Of a stretch of DNA of 64,000 bases, positions 46,154 to 55,689 are shown piece after piece. The stretch's first letter is position 1; each line of letters begins with the position of its first letter. This DNA comes from Solirubrobacter sp963848475 (GTDB taxonomy: Bacteria > Actinomycetota > Thermoleophilia > Solirubrobacterales > Solirubrobacteraceae): assembly GCA_963848475.1 (NCBI GenBank), contig CAWKDW010000016.1, positions 62,001 through 126,000 on the forward strand, written 5' to 3'. The position numbers were made by a program, and so were the translations under genes. The notes below the pieces were generated by a model. The model had not been told where the DNA came from and did not search any database. It worked only from the letters and a program-made list of their open reading frames with translations.

Positions 46154-46845
46154 GCGGGGTTCAGTGGCGAACCGTGACCGTGCGGTCGGTGAGCCACGAG
46201 ACACCGAGCGTGCGACGGATCGTGCTCGACGTGCCCGGCTGGGAAGGACACCGCGCGGGCCAGAGCGTCGACGTCCGCGTCACCGCCGCTGATGGCTACA
46301 GCACGCAGCGCCCGTACTCGATCGCCTCGGCGCCCGAGGACGGCCAGTTCGAGCTCTGCGTCGAGCAGCTCGAGGACGGCGAGGTGTCGCCGTGGCTGGC
46401 CGGCGAGCTGCGTCCCGGCGACCAGTTCGAGCTGCGCGGCCCGGGCGGGCGCTCGTTCTCCTGGCACGCCGAGGACGGCGGGCCGCTGCTGCTCGTCGGC
46501 GGCGGCGCGGGCCTCGTGCCGCTGCGGGCGATGGTCCGGCACCGGCTCGCGCTCGGCACCGACGTCGAGACCTCCGTGGTCATCTCCGCCCGCACCCGAG
46601 CGTCCCTGCTCTACGCCGAGGAGATCGCCACGTGGCCGCGGCTGGGGGTGCGGACGCACATCACCTACACGCGTGAGGGCGGCCGCCGGCTGGACGCCGA
46701 GCAGCTGAGCGCCTTCGGCCCGGCCCAGCACCTCTTCGTCTGCGGGCCGACGGCCTTCGTCGAGCACACCACGCGGATCCTGCTGGAGATCGGCCACGAC
46801 GCCTCGCGCGTGCGCGCCGAGCGCTTCGGCGGCGCCGCCGCGTGA
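46150..46845 (+). CDS. FAD-binding ferredoxin-reductase-type electron donor
   Basis: 231 residues, TTG start within TTGA of the preceding stop. RPYSIASAP binds FAD, LLLVGGGAGLVPLRAMVRHR binds the nicotinamide, and HLFVCGPTAFVEHTTRILLE ends the NAD domain. It has no C-terminal 2Fe-2S domain. Probably passes electrons from NAD(P)H to the molybdoenzyme encoded just before it. Followed with four-base overlap by the Ada-like gene. Confidence 0.85.
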   Translation: MSGVQWRTVTVRSVSHETPSVRRIVLDVPGWEGHRAGQSVDVRVTAADGYSTQRPYSIASAPEDGQFELCVEQLEDGEVSPWLAGELRPGDQFELRGPGGRSFSWHAEDGGPLLLVGGGAGLVPLRAMVRHRLALGTDVETSVVISARTRASLLYAEEIATWPRLGVRTHITYTREGGRRLDAEQLSAFGPAQHLFVCGPTAFVEHTTRILLEIGHDASRVRAERFGGAAA

Positions 46846-47099
46846 AGACCTACACGCTGCTCGGCGCCGACGGCGTCGCCTACACGAGCCCGCGGCCCGG
46901 CCTGCTCGGCGGCCACTCGCGCACGCGCGTCTACGGGCGGCTCGACTGCCCGGTCGCGCTGAGCCTGCTGCGCCGCGGGTTCACGCCGCGCCACCGCGTC
47001 TTCTTCGCGGACGAGGCGACCGCGATCGCCGCCGGATACCGGCCGTGCGGCGCGTGCCAGCGCGAGAAATACCGGGAATGGAAGGCCGGGGCGGCGTAG
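46842..47099 (+). CDS. Ada-type zinc-binding small protein
   Basis: 85 residues. The tail FFADEATAIAAGYRPCGACQ resembles the metal-binding N-terminal domain of Ada (the pattern R-F-F..EA.AAG.RPC..C), with Cys residues at LDCP and PCGAC. Neither a DNA methyltransferase nor an AraC domain is attached. It may sense or bind a metal or repair methyl-phosphotriesters in isolation. Start GTG overlaps the reductase stop, so the three genes 45542-47099 form one operon. Confidence 0.7.
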   Translation: MKTYTLLGADGVAYTSPRPGLLGGHSRTRVYGRLDCPVALSLLRRGFTPRHRVFFADEATAIAAGYRPCGACQREKYREWKAGAA

Positions 47100-47102
47100 C
47101 CC

Positions 47103-48254
47103 GTGCCGGCCAATTCGATCGTCCGCCGCCGCCAGACGGCCGTGCTCGCCGCCGCCGTCGCGGCGTTCGGGCTCGGCGCGACGATCGGCTCCAGCCACGA
47201 GAAGCCGACGTCCGTTGTCCGCGCCGACGCGACGACGACCCCCGAGCCGGACGCGACGCCGACCGCCACCGCGACCGCGAGCCCGGATGCGGTCGACGAG
47301 CTCAGCCTCCAGCAGCAGGTCGGCAAGCTCGTCGTGCTGCGCTTCGAGGGGACCGAGGTCCCGACCTACGTGCGCCGCGTCCTGCGCAAGGGCTGGGCCT
47401 CAGGCGCGATCCTGTTTCGCGCGAACATCGTCGATCCAAAGCAGCTGCGGGCGCTGACCAGGGTCCTCGACAAGGCGGGCAAGGCGGCCGGCGCGACGCC
47501 GATCGTCTGCACCGACCAGGAGGGCGGCGTGATCCGCAACGTCGTCTGGGCGCCGCCCTCGGCCCCGCAATCCGCCCAGCGGCCCGGCGCGGACGCCAAG
47601 GCGGCGGCGCAGGCGCTCAAACGCGCCGGGATCAACGTGACGCTCGCGCCGGTCGCCGACGTGCCGACGAGCTCGGGCACCGCGCTGGCCTCGCGCGCGT
47701 TCTCGTCGGACCCGAAGCGGGCCGCGGCGGCGACCAAGGCCGCCGTCACCGGCTGGATGGCGGGTGGCGTCGCCCCGACCGCGAAGCACTTCCCCGGGCT
47801 CGGCGGCGCGACCGTCAACACCGACGACGGCTCGGCGACCGTCGGCGGCGGTGCGCCCACAGCGGGCGATCTGGCGCCGTTCAAGGCCGCGATCGCGGCC
47901 GACGTGCCGTTGATCATGAGCTCGCACGCCGTCTATCCACGCCTGGACTCCCGCCACATCGCCTCGCAGTCGCCGGCCGTCCTCCAGGACCTCCTGCGCG
48001 ACCAGTTGCACTTCGGCGGCGTCGTCATGACGGACTCGATCGAAGCCGCCGCGGTGCGCGCGACCGGGTCCACCGAGCAGGTCGCGGTGCGCTCGATCCG
48101 CGCGGGCAACGACATCGTGCTGACCACCGGCAAGGGCTCGTGGATCCACACCTACCGCGCGCTGCTCGCCGAGGCCGAGCGGTCGCGGTCGTTCCGGGCG
48201 CTGGTCAAGGCCGCCGCAGCGCGCGTACTGGCGCTGCAGCGCTCATTCCCATAG
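47103..48254 (+). CDS. GH3 family beta-N-acetylhexosaminidase-like secreted protein
   Basis: 383 residues. N-terminal RRRQTAVLAAAVAAFGLGAT is a signal or anchor helix, then a Thr/Pro/Ala-rich linker, then a NagZ-like GH3 barrel: LVVLRFEGTEVPTYVRRVLR, PIVCTDQEGGVIRN, the KHFPGLG motif with the catalytic His/Asp dyad region, and nucleophile Asp in GGVVMTDSIEAAAV. It probably trims muropeptides or chitin-like glycans outside the cell. GTG at 47103 is three bases past the Ada-like stop. Confidence 0.85.
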   Translation: MPANSIVRRRQTAVLAAAVAAFGLGATIGSSHEKPTSVVRADATTTPEPDATPTATATASPDAVDELSLQQQVGKLVVLRFEGTEVPTYVRRVLRKGWASGAILFRANIVDPKQLRALTRVLDKAGKAAGATPIVCTDQEGGVIRNVVWAPPSAPQSAQRPGADAKAAAQALKRAGINVTLAPVADVPTSSGTALASRAFSSDPKRAAAATKAAVTGWMAGGVAPTAKHFPGLGGATVNTDDGSATVGGGAPTAGDLAPFKAAIAADVPLIMSSHAVYPRLDSRHIASQSPAVLQDLLRDQLHFGGVVMTDSIEAAAVRATGSTEQVAVRSIRAGNDIVLTTGKGSWIHTYRALLAEAERSRSFRALVKAAAARVLALQRSFP

Positions 48255-48327
48255 GACACCCGTCCGTGCCTAAGAGGCGCCTAAACAAGGACTGACGGGC
48301 CAAAAGCTCACGCGTAAACTCCGCCGG

Positions 48328-50722
48328 ATGAGGGAAGAGCCCCCGCGCCTGCAAGGGCGCGTCAACGATCAGGCCATGTCGCTCGCCCACGAGTGGCGCA
48401 TGCTCGGCCGGGCCGCGACGGTCGTAGCGCTGCTCACCTCTCCGGCGCTCTTCCTGCTGCTGTACGGCAGCTACGACTGGAAGCTGATCTGGGCGCTGCT
48501 GGGCACCTTCGCCGGCGTGATCATCTTCCGCGGCGGCGTCGATGTGATCGCCCACAAGCTGATCCCCTCGCCCGCCCTCTACGGCGCCGAGGCCGAGCTC
48601 AAGGAACAGGACGTCATGTCCCGGCGGCGCCTCTGGTACTGGCGCCACAAGTTCAAGGTCTGGTTCTGGCTCGGGCTGATCCTGGTCGTCGTGCTGGGCG
48701 GGATCGCCTGGGCCAACGACGAGAGCATGGTCGACGCCATCGGCTCGATCGGGGACAACGTCCCCGCGCTGCTGACCCGCAGCCTGACGCTGTTCTTCAC
48801 CTTCTTCGTGCTCTTCATCGTCAACTTCGGGATCCTGTTCGGCCCGCTCGTCTTCATGGGGATCCAGCAGATCAAGACCTACGAGCCCGGCGACGCCGAC
48901 TGGGGCGTCAAGCTCGGCGACGTCCGCGGACAGCTCGAGGCCAAACAGGAGATCACCCGCGTCGTCTCGCTCTGGCAGTCCGGCGAGGAGTTCGAGAAGG
49001 CGGGCGGCAAGCGCGAGCGCGGCGTGCTCTTCCTCGGCGCGCCCGGCACCGGCAAGACGATGCTCTCGAAGGCGATCGCGACGTCGTTCAACTGCCCGTT
49101 CGTGACGATCCCGGGCTCCGGCTTCGCGCAGACCTTCATCGGCATGGACGCGGTGATCGTGCGCTTCCTGGCTCGCAAGGCCAAGAAGATGGCCAACAAG
49201 TGGGGCGGCCAGTGCATCGTCTTCATCGACGAGATCGACGCCGTCGGCCTGCGCCGCAACTCACTCGGCAGCGGTTTCGAGCCCCTGCAGACGGGCACGC
49301 TGCACGACTCGCAGTTCTTCGGGCCCCAGGGCGCGCTGACCGCCAGCGGCGACCTGGTCAAGGAGACCAAGGCGTGGCGCGACAAGCTGTTCGCGATGCG
49401 CGCCGAACCGGCCCGCGCGCACTACCCGGCGGTCTACACGAAGCTCGCCAACGCCTTCCGCACCAACATCATCCCCGGCGGGATGATGGGCGGCGGGATG
49501 GGCGGCGGGCTCGCGCTCAACCAGCTGCTCGTCGTGATGGACGGCATCGACGAGCCGCCGGCGATGAAGCGCTTCCGCACGCGCAAGTTCAACACCTTCC
49601 TCGACGCCACCTACATCATCCCGACGCGCCTGTTCGGCTTCAAGCTGCGGCTCAAGCCGCCGAAGCCGCGCAAGGAGGAGGTCTACTTCATCGGGGCCTG
49701 CAACGTGCCGCTGGAGATGCTCGACCCCGCGCTCACGCGCCCGGGCCGGATGGGCCGCCACATCTACTTCCGCACGCCCACGTGGGAGGACCGGCGCGAC
49801 ATCTTCGATCTCTACCTCGGACAAGGTCTCCCACGAGGAGGATCTGGACACGCAGAAGTCGCGTGACGAGCTCGCCCGGATCACCAGCGGCTACTCGCCG
49901 GCGATGATCGACCAGGCCTGCTCGCTGGCGCTGACCTACGCGCACTCCGACGGCCGCCACGAGTTCAGCCGCAAGGATCTGCTCGAGGCGATGACGACGG
50001 TCGAGTCGGGCGTGGCGATCGGCCAGCCCTACCCGAAGCACGAGGAGCGCGCGACCGCGATCCACGAGGCCGGGCACGCGGTCTGCAGCCACGTCTACAT
50101 GGAGAACCTGCTCTCGACGCGGCTCTCGATCCGCAAGCGCGGCTCCAGCGGCGGCCATCACCAGGCGATGGCGATCGAGGATCGCTTCGGCTCGTGGCGC
50201 TCCGAGGAGGTCGGCGAGCTGATCTGGGTGCTCGGTGCGATGGCGGCGGAGATCGTCTTCTACGGCCAGAACACCAACGGCGTCGGCGGCGACCTCGGGA
50301 TGGCCACCGCGCAGGCCTCGCTGATGGTGGGCGCCGCCGGCATGGGCCCGGCGCCGATCGACCTGTCGGACCGGATCGCCGATCCCGACGAGCGCGAGAA
50401 GGCCGAGGAGAAGGTCTTCGAGCGCTTCGAGAGGCTCGGCGTGAAGATCCTGCACCGCTCCGCGGGCATGAACGCGAGCACGTTCGGAGCCGCGCTCGGC
50501 GACGGCGGCAAGCGCAAGCTCGTCACCGGCCTGCTCGGCCAGGCGTTCGTGATCGCCTACGCGACGATCCAGCTCAACAAGGACGCCGTGGAGAGGATCG
50601 CCGACCGGCTGATCGCCGAGGGCGAGATGTACGGCGACGATGTGACCGAAATGCTTGATCAGGCGCGCCTGATGAAGCCCGAGATCGACGTTCTGGACGA
50701 TTCCGCATGGCCCGTGATCTGA
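48328..50722 (+). CDS. FtsH-like membrane AAA+ zinc protease, divergent, one frameshift
   Basis: About 797 residues. Four predicted N-terminal helices (about 28-46, 51-67, 111-127, 153-178) instead of FtsH's two. AAA core: Walker A GAPGTGKT (237-244), Walker B CIVFIDEIDA (296-305), then an 85-residue insert including GGMMGGGMGGG before LNQLLVVMDGIDEP, and a second, 38-residue insert before FIGACNVPLEMLDPALTRPG with both arginine-finger positions kept. After a frame change near 49826, the M41 domain has AIHEAGHAVCSHVY (zinc site) and GVGGDLGMATAQ with the third ligand Asp. It should extract and degrade membrane proteins. Overlaps the next gene by 16 bases. Confidence 0.85.
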
Positions 50723-51612
50723 TCCCCCCGCCCTCGCCCGCCGGCCGTCCGAACACGCCGGACGGCACGCCGAACCTGATCGAGCTGCCGCCCGAGCCCG
50801 CGCGGTCGCCGGCGGAGCCGGCCATGAAGCCCGCGCCCGGGCCTTCGCAGTTCCGCAACCGCTTCGGCTTCCTGCTCGGCGCGCTCGCTGGCGTGTTCAT
50901 CGCCACGGCCCTGGTCCTCGTGGTCGTCGTCAACTCCGACCGCCACGCCGGCAAGGACGCGGGGCTTGAACCGAACTGGTCGGCCTGGAAGCCGGCGGAT
51001 TCGGACCCGGCCGACGGCGCGGCCGAGATCGCCAAGCACGTCGGGGCCGAGTACAAGCACCCCAGCGGCCAGCAGCTGGTCGACGTCGGCGCCGCGGAGC
51101 TCGACATCCCGGTCGCGCTGCGGCCGGCGACCGGCGCCATCAGCGTGATGGGCGGCACGGGCGTCCGCTACACGCTCAACGGGCTCGGGCCCAACGGCTC
51201 GATCAAGGGCGGCACGCCGTCCGAGTCGCGCCTGAAGCTCCTGCACCGCGAGGCGCTGGAGCTCTCGCTCTACACCTTCCGCTACCTGCCCGATGTGGAG
51301 ATGGTCGTGGTCCTGCTCCCGCCGCCGCCGCCGACGGAGGCGCAGCTCAAGGCGGCCGCGGCCGCCGCGGCCGGAGCGAGCACGACGAACGCGGACCCGA
51401 TCCCCAAGAACGCCGTCTTCTACCGCCCGGGCGACCTGAAGCCGCGGCTGCAGATCCCGCTCGGGGCGACACTCCCGGCCAATCCGCCGTCCCCCGACAC
51501 GTTCGGTGGCGTCGAGGCGGAGACCGTCGAGCAGCTGACGTCCACGAACGTGTTCAAGTGGGACGTCCAGGCGGCGCAGGACAACACGCCCTATCTGGTG
51601 CTCGATCGCTAG
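50707..51612 (+). CDS. Single-pass membrane protein coupled to the FtsH-like protease
   Basis: 301 residues. A 50-residue Pro-rich cytoplasmic N-terminus, one helix (FGFLLGALAGVFIATALVLV), then an exposed domain with ALRPATGAISVMGGTGVRYT, RYLPDVEMVVVLLPPPPPTE, an Ala-rich tract and a C-terminal FKWDVQAAQDNTPYLVLDR. No family recognised. The start lies inside the protease gene, so the two are translationally coupled; it may be an adaptor, regulator or substrate, by analogy with HflK/HflC or YccA for FtsH. Confidence 0.7.
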   Translation: MARDLIPPPSPAGRPNTPDGTPNLIELPPEPARSPAEPAMKPAPGPSQFRNRFGFLLGALAGVFIATALVLVVVVNSDRHAGKDAGLEPNWSAWKPADSDPADGAAEIAKHVGAEYKHPSGQQLVDVGAAELDIPVALRPATGAISVMGGTGVRYTLNGLGPNGSIKGGTPSESRLKLLHREALELSLYTFRYLPDVEMVVVLLPPPPPTEAQLKAAAAAAAGASTTNADPIPKNAVFYRPGDLKPRLQIPLGATLPANPPSPDTFGGVEAETVEQLTSTNVFKWDVQAAQDNTPYLVLDR

Positions 51613-51625
51613 CCCTCCCCCGGGT

Positions 51626-51835
51626 CTGTGCGCGGGCTGCGCGCACCGGCGCGTGATCTCGAACACCCGCGGCTCGTCGTTCACGATGTGCGAGCGCGGT
51701 CTGGCCGGTGAGCCCGGATACGCCAAGTATCCGCGGCTGCCGGTGCTGCGCTGCGCGGGGTTCGAGCCGCGCGCTACATCCGCCGGTGACCCAGCTTCGC
51801 CAGCTCCTCGTGATGGCGGGTCACGCGGAGCTTGA
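51626..51835 (+). CDS. Small Cys-rich protein, start unclear
   Basis: About 69 residues: LCAGCAHRRVISNTRGS, SFTMCERGLAGEPGYAKYP and RLPVLRCAGFEPR give four Cys in a CxxC...C...C pattern, like short zinc-ribbon proteins I recall from related actinobacteria. No normal start precedes the first CxxC; CTG at 51626 is the only candidate in frame, and GTG at 51653 would lose the CxxC. Homology ends near 51775; the tail overlaps the opposite gene. Confidence 0.45.
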   Translation: MCAGCAHRRVISNTRGSSFTMCERGLAGEPGYAKYPRLPVLRCAGFEPRATSAGDPASPAPRDGGSRGA

Positions 51836-52070
51836 CCGGGTCATCCTCGGGGCGCGCGTGGACGATGCCCCACATGGCGTCGGCGACCTGCTCGGCGGTC
51901 TCGGGCGTCGCCCGGCGGCGCATCTCGTCGACCAGCGCAAGCTCGAGCCGCTCGATCTTCTGCTCGGCCGTGCCCTCCCCGAGTGAAGGGAACGGGACGC
52001 CGCGCAGTTGCTCCTCCCAGGCCCCTTTGACCATGGCGAAGCGGTTGCGGAGGACGATCGGGTCGGTCAT
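51774..52070 (-). CDS. Hypothetical helical protein
   Basis: 98 residues, charged and largely helical (RNRFAMVKGAWEEQLRGVPF, EQKIERLELALVDEMRRRAT, RVTRHHEELAKLGHRRM). No signal, membrane segment or recognised motif. It is convergent with the Cys-rich small gene and divergent from the ABC exporter genes, 79 bases away. Confidence 0.55.
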   Translation of the reverse strand: MTDPIVLRNRFAMVKGAWEEQLRGVPFPSLGEGTAEQKIERLELALVDEMRRRATPETAEQVADAMWGIVHARPEDDPVKLRVTRHHEELAKLGHRRM

Positions 52071-52149
52071 GCGACGCGCGAGTCTACCCCGGTCCTAGGT
52101 CTAAAAGCGGAGCAGGACCGGGAGCGATCGGTCCTATCGTGTTAGTTGC

Positions 52150-53908
52150 GTGCACACCTTTGGTCGTCTCCTCGGTTTCCTGCGCCCGTACAAGCGGGGC
52201 GTGGTCTGGTCGCTGATCCTGGCCGCGCTGGCGATGGTCTGCACGGTCGCGATCCCGTGGCTGACCGGCCAGGCGGTCGACCAGATCTCGGCCGGCGACC
52301 GCGACGGGCTGCGCAACCTCGCCCTCGCCGTCATCGGCGTCGCGATCGCGCGCCTCGTCCTCTCGGTGCTGCGCCGGCTCGTCGCCGGGCAGGTCTCGCT
52401 GGCGATCGAGTACGACCTGCGCAACCTGCTCTACGTCCATCTGCAGAAGCTCGAGATGGGGTTCTTCGCCGGCCAGCAGACGGGGCAGCTGATGTCGCGC
52501 GCCACGGTCGACCTCGGCTCGGTGCGGTTCTTCCTCGGCTACGGACTGGTCTTCATCCTCCAGAGCGCGCTGACGATCGGGCTCGGCGCGGCGGCGATGT
52601 TCTGGCTGCAACCGGGCCTGGCCGCGCTGGCCTTGATCCCGGTGCCGTTCGTGGTCGTCGTCGCGACGCGCTACGGCTACCGCTCGCGCCCCGCGCTGCA
52701 GGAGGTCCAGCAGCGCATCGGCGAGGTCACCGCCAACGTCGAGGAGAACATCTCCGGCGTGCGCGTGGTCAAGGCCTTCGCGGCCGAGCCGCGCCAGCTC
52801 GAGCAGTTCCGCGGCGCGGTCGCGCGCGTGTTCGACCAGTCGATGATCGCGACCCGGATGCGGGCGTTCTACAACCCGTTCCTGTCGTTCCTGCCCAACC
52901 TCGGGCTGGCCGTGATCCTGCTCGTCGGCGGGCGCCAGGTGATCAACGGATCGCTGACGCTGGGCGACTTCACCGCGTTCTACACGTACCTGCTGATGAT
53001 GATCGGGCCGATGCGGATGCTCGGCGTCGCGCTCGGCATGGCGCAGCGAGCGACCGCCTCGGGCGCGCGGCTGCTGGAGATCCTCGATCGCGAGCCTGGC
53101 ATCGTCGGCGGGCCTGACGCCTTGCCCGAAGGCCGCGGGCGGGTCGAGCTGCGCGGCGTGACGTTCGGCTACGGCGACGGGCCGGATGCGCTGCACGACA
53201 TCGATCTTGTCGGTCGAGGCCGGCAGCACCGTCGCTCTCGTCGGCGCCACCGGGTCGGGCAAGACGACGCTGGTCCAGCTGCTGCCGCGGCTCTTCGATC
53301 CGCGCTCGGGCAGCGTCGTGATCGACGGCGCCGACGTGCGCTCGGTCGACGTCGTGTCGCTGCGCCAGGCGATCGCGATCGTCGACGACGACCCGTTCCT
53401 GTTCTCGGACACCGTCGCGGGCAACATCGCCTACGCGCGGCCGGACGCCTCTCAGGCCGAGATCGAACTGGCCGCGGAGCGCGCCCAGGCGGCCGGCTTC
53501 ATCGCGGACCTGCCGGATGGCTATCTCACCCGGGTCGGCGAGCGCGGCCTGACGCTGTCCGGGGGCCAGCGCCAGCGGATCGCGATCGCGCGCGCCTTCC
53601 TGGCCGATCCGCGGATCCTGGTGCTCGACGACGCGACCTCCTCCGTCGACGCCACCACGGAGCGCGAGATCAAGGCCGCGCTGCGCGAGGTCATGCGCGG
53701 GCGGACGACCTTCGTCATCGCCCACCGGCTCTCGACGATCGCGCTGGCCGACGACATCGTGGTGCTCGAGCACGGGCGGGTGCTGGCACGCGGCACGCAC
53801 GAGGAGCTGCTGACCGAGTCGCCGCTGTACGCCGAGATCGCGACCAAGGGGCTGCCGGACCAGGTGTTCCTCAACCGCGATCCGGTCGAGAAGGTCGCGG
53901 GCCTGTGA
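52150..53908 (+). CDS. ABC exporter half-transporter with degenerate ATPase site, one frameshift
   Basis: Type IV ABC exporter subunit of about 585 residues: six-helix membrane domain (LLGFLRPYKRGVVWSLILAA to ALGMAQRATASGARLLEILD) and a nucleotide-binding domain with Walker A GATGSGKTT, signature LSGGQRQR and H-loop IAHRLST. Walker B reads ILVLDDATSSVD, with Asp replacing the catalytic Glu. The frame breaks near 53208, where one T is extra, just before the ATPase domain. GTG start at 52150. Overlaps the second subunit in GTGA, so they form a heterodimer. Confidence 0.9.
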
Positions 53909-55689
53909 GCGCGCGTCGCGACGATCTGATCCGGCGCTGGCGCTCGACCTCCGGGCGCGGGCGCAAGCTGCGCGGGCTCGTGGCGCTGCTGTCGCCCTAC
54001 CGCGGCAGGGTCATCCTGATGTTCATCTCGCTCGTGCTCGCCACGGGCGCCGCGCTCGCGCCGCCGCCGTTGGCCGCGCTGGCGATCGACAAGGGCATCC
54101 TCCCCGGCGACTACACGGCGCTGACGTGGATCGTCCTGGCCTTCCTGGCCACGGCGCTCCTGTACTGGGGCGCGACGTACGTGCAGACCTACCTCGTGGG
54201 CTGGATCGGCCAGCGCGCGCTGCAGGACCTGCGGATCCAGCTCTTCGGCCACCTGCAGACGATGTCGGTCGGCTTCTACTCGCGAAAGCGCGCGGGCGTG
54301 CTGATCTCGCGGCTCTCCAACGACGTCGAGGCGCTCGACACGCTCGTCTCCGACGGGATCGTCACGTTGTTCGGCTCGTCGCTGACGCTGATCGGCACGG
54401 CCGTGATCCTGTTCACGCTCGACGCCCAGCTGGCGCTGCTCACCTACATCGTCTTCCCGATCCTCGGGATCGCGTCGTTCGGCTTCCGGATCGTCAGTGC
54501 CGACGCCTACCGGGCCACGCGCGAGAAGGTCGCCTCGATCACCGCCTACCTGCAGGAGACGCTCTCCGGCATCCGCGTCGTGCGCTCCTTCGCCCAGGAG
54601 CCGCGGCACGTGGCGCGCTTCGCCGAGCTCAACGAGGAGAACCGCGGCGCGAACATGAAGACGGTCCACCTCAACGCCGCCTACTTCCCGGGCGTCGAGA
54701 TGCTCTCCGCGATCGCGACCGCGGGAATCCTCTTCTACGGCGGCATCCAGGCCGTCGAGGGCGACATCTCGATCGGCGTGCTCGTGGCCTTCCTGGCCGC
54801 CCTGAACAACTTCTTCGACCCGATCCAGCAGCTCTCCCAGCTCTACACGACCTACCAGTCGGGCATGGCGGCGCTGGACAAGATCTTCGAGCTGCTCGAC
54901 GAGGAGCCGGACCTCGTCGACGCCCCGGACGCGATCGAGCTGCCGCGGATCCGCGGCGAGATCGTGCTCGACGCCGTGACCTTCGGCTACGGCAGCGGCG
55001 CCCTGGCCCTGGATGACGTGACGCTGCGCGTCCCGCCCGGGCAGACGGTGGCGCTCGTCGGCACCACGGGAGCGGGCAAGTCCACCTTGGCCAAGCTCGT
55101 CGCGCGCTTCTATGACCCGACCGCCGGCAGCGTCATGGTCGACGGGCACGACCTGCGCTCGATCACCGCGCACTCCCTGCGCTCACAGATGGGCATCGTC
55201 CCCCAGGAGGCCTTCCTCTTCAGCGGCACGATCGGCGAGAACATCGCCTTCGGCCGCCCGGACGCGACCATCGACGAGGTCCGCTCCGCCGCTCGCGCCG
55301 TCGGCGCCGACACCTTCATCAGCGCCCTCGGGCAGGGCTACGACACCGAGGTCGGCGAACGCGGCGTCCAGCTCTCCGCCGGCCAGCGCCAGCTCGTCGC
55401 CTTCGCCCGCGCCCTGGTCGCCGACCCCCGGATCCTGGTCTTGGACGAGGCCACCTCCAACGTCGACGTCCACACCGAATCGCGGATCGAGACGGGCCTG
55501 CGGCGGCTGCTGGCCGGCCGCACCGCGATCGTCATCGCCCACCGCCTCTCCACGATCGAGCGCGCGGGCCAGATCGTCGTGCTCGAACATGGCCGGATCG
55601 TCGAACAGGGCTCCCACGACGAGCTCCTCGCGCTCCGCGGCCACTACTGGCGCCTCCACGAGGACTGGCGCGAGCAGGCCACGGCTTAG
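53905..55689 (+). CDS. ABC exporter half-transporter with canonical ATPase site
   Basis: 594 residues, intact. Basic N-terminus, six helices (RVILMFISLVLATGAALAPP to FLAALNNFFDPIQQLSQLYT), nucleotide-binding domain with Walker A GTTGAGKST, Q-loop VPQEAFLFSGTIGENIAFG, signature LSAGQRQ and Walker B ILVLDEATSNVD with the catalytic Glu. As the partner of the preceding subunit, it supplies the hydrolysing residue for one composite site. Substrates of such pairs are usually lipids, peptides or drugs. Overlaps the convergent endonuclease-like gene by four bases. Confidence 0.9.
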   Translation: MSARRDDLIRRWRSTSGRGRKLRGLVALLSPYRGRVILMFISLVLATGAALAPPPLAALAIDKGILPGDYTALTWIVLAFLATALLYWGATYVQTYLVGWIGQRALQDLRIQLFGHLQTMSVGFYSRKRAGVLISRLSNDVEALDTLVSDGIVTLFGSSLTLIGTAVILFTLDAQLALLTYIVFPILGIASFGFRIVSADAYRATREKVASITAYLQETLSGIRVVRSFAQEPRHVARFAELNEENRGANMKTVHLNAAYFPGVEMLSAIATAGILFYGGIQAVEGDISIGVLVAFLAALNNFFDPIQQLSQLYTTYQSGMAALDKIFELLDEEPDLVDAPDAIELPRIRGEIVLDAVTFGYGSGALALDDVTLRVPPGQTVALVGTTGAGKSTLAKLVARFYDPTAGSVMVDGHDLRSITAHSLRSQMGIVPQEAFLFSGTIGENIAFGRPDATIDEVRSAARAVGADTFISALGQGYDTEVGERGVQLSAGQRQLVAFARALVADPRILVLDEATSNVDVHTESRIETGLRRLLAGRTAIVIAHRLSTIERAGQIVVLEHGRIVEQGSHDELLALRGHYWRLHEDWREQATA

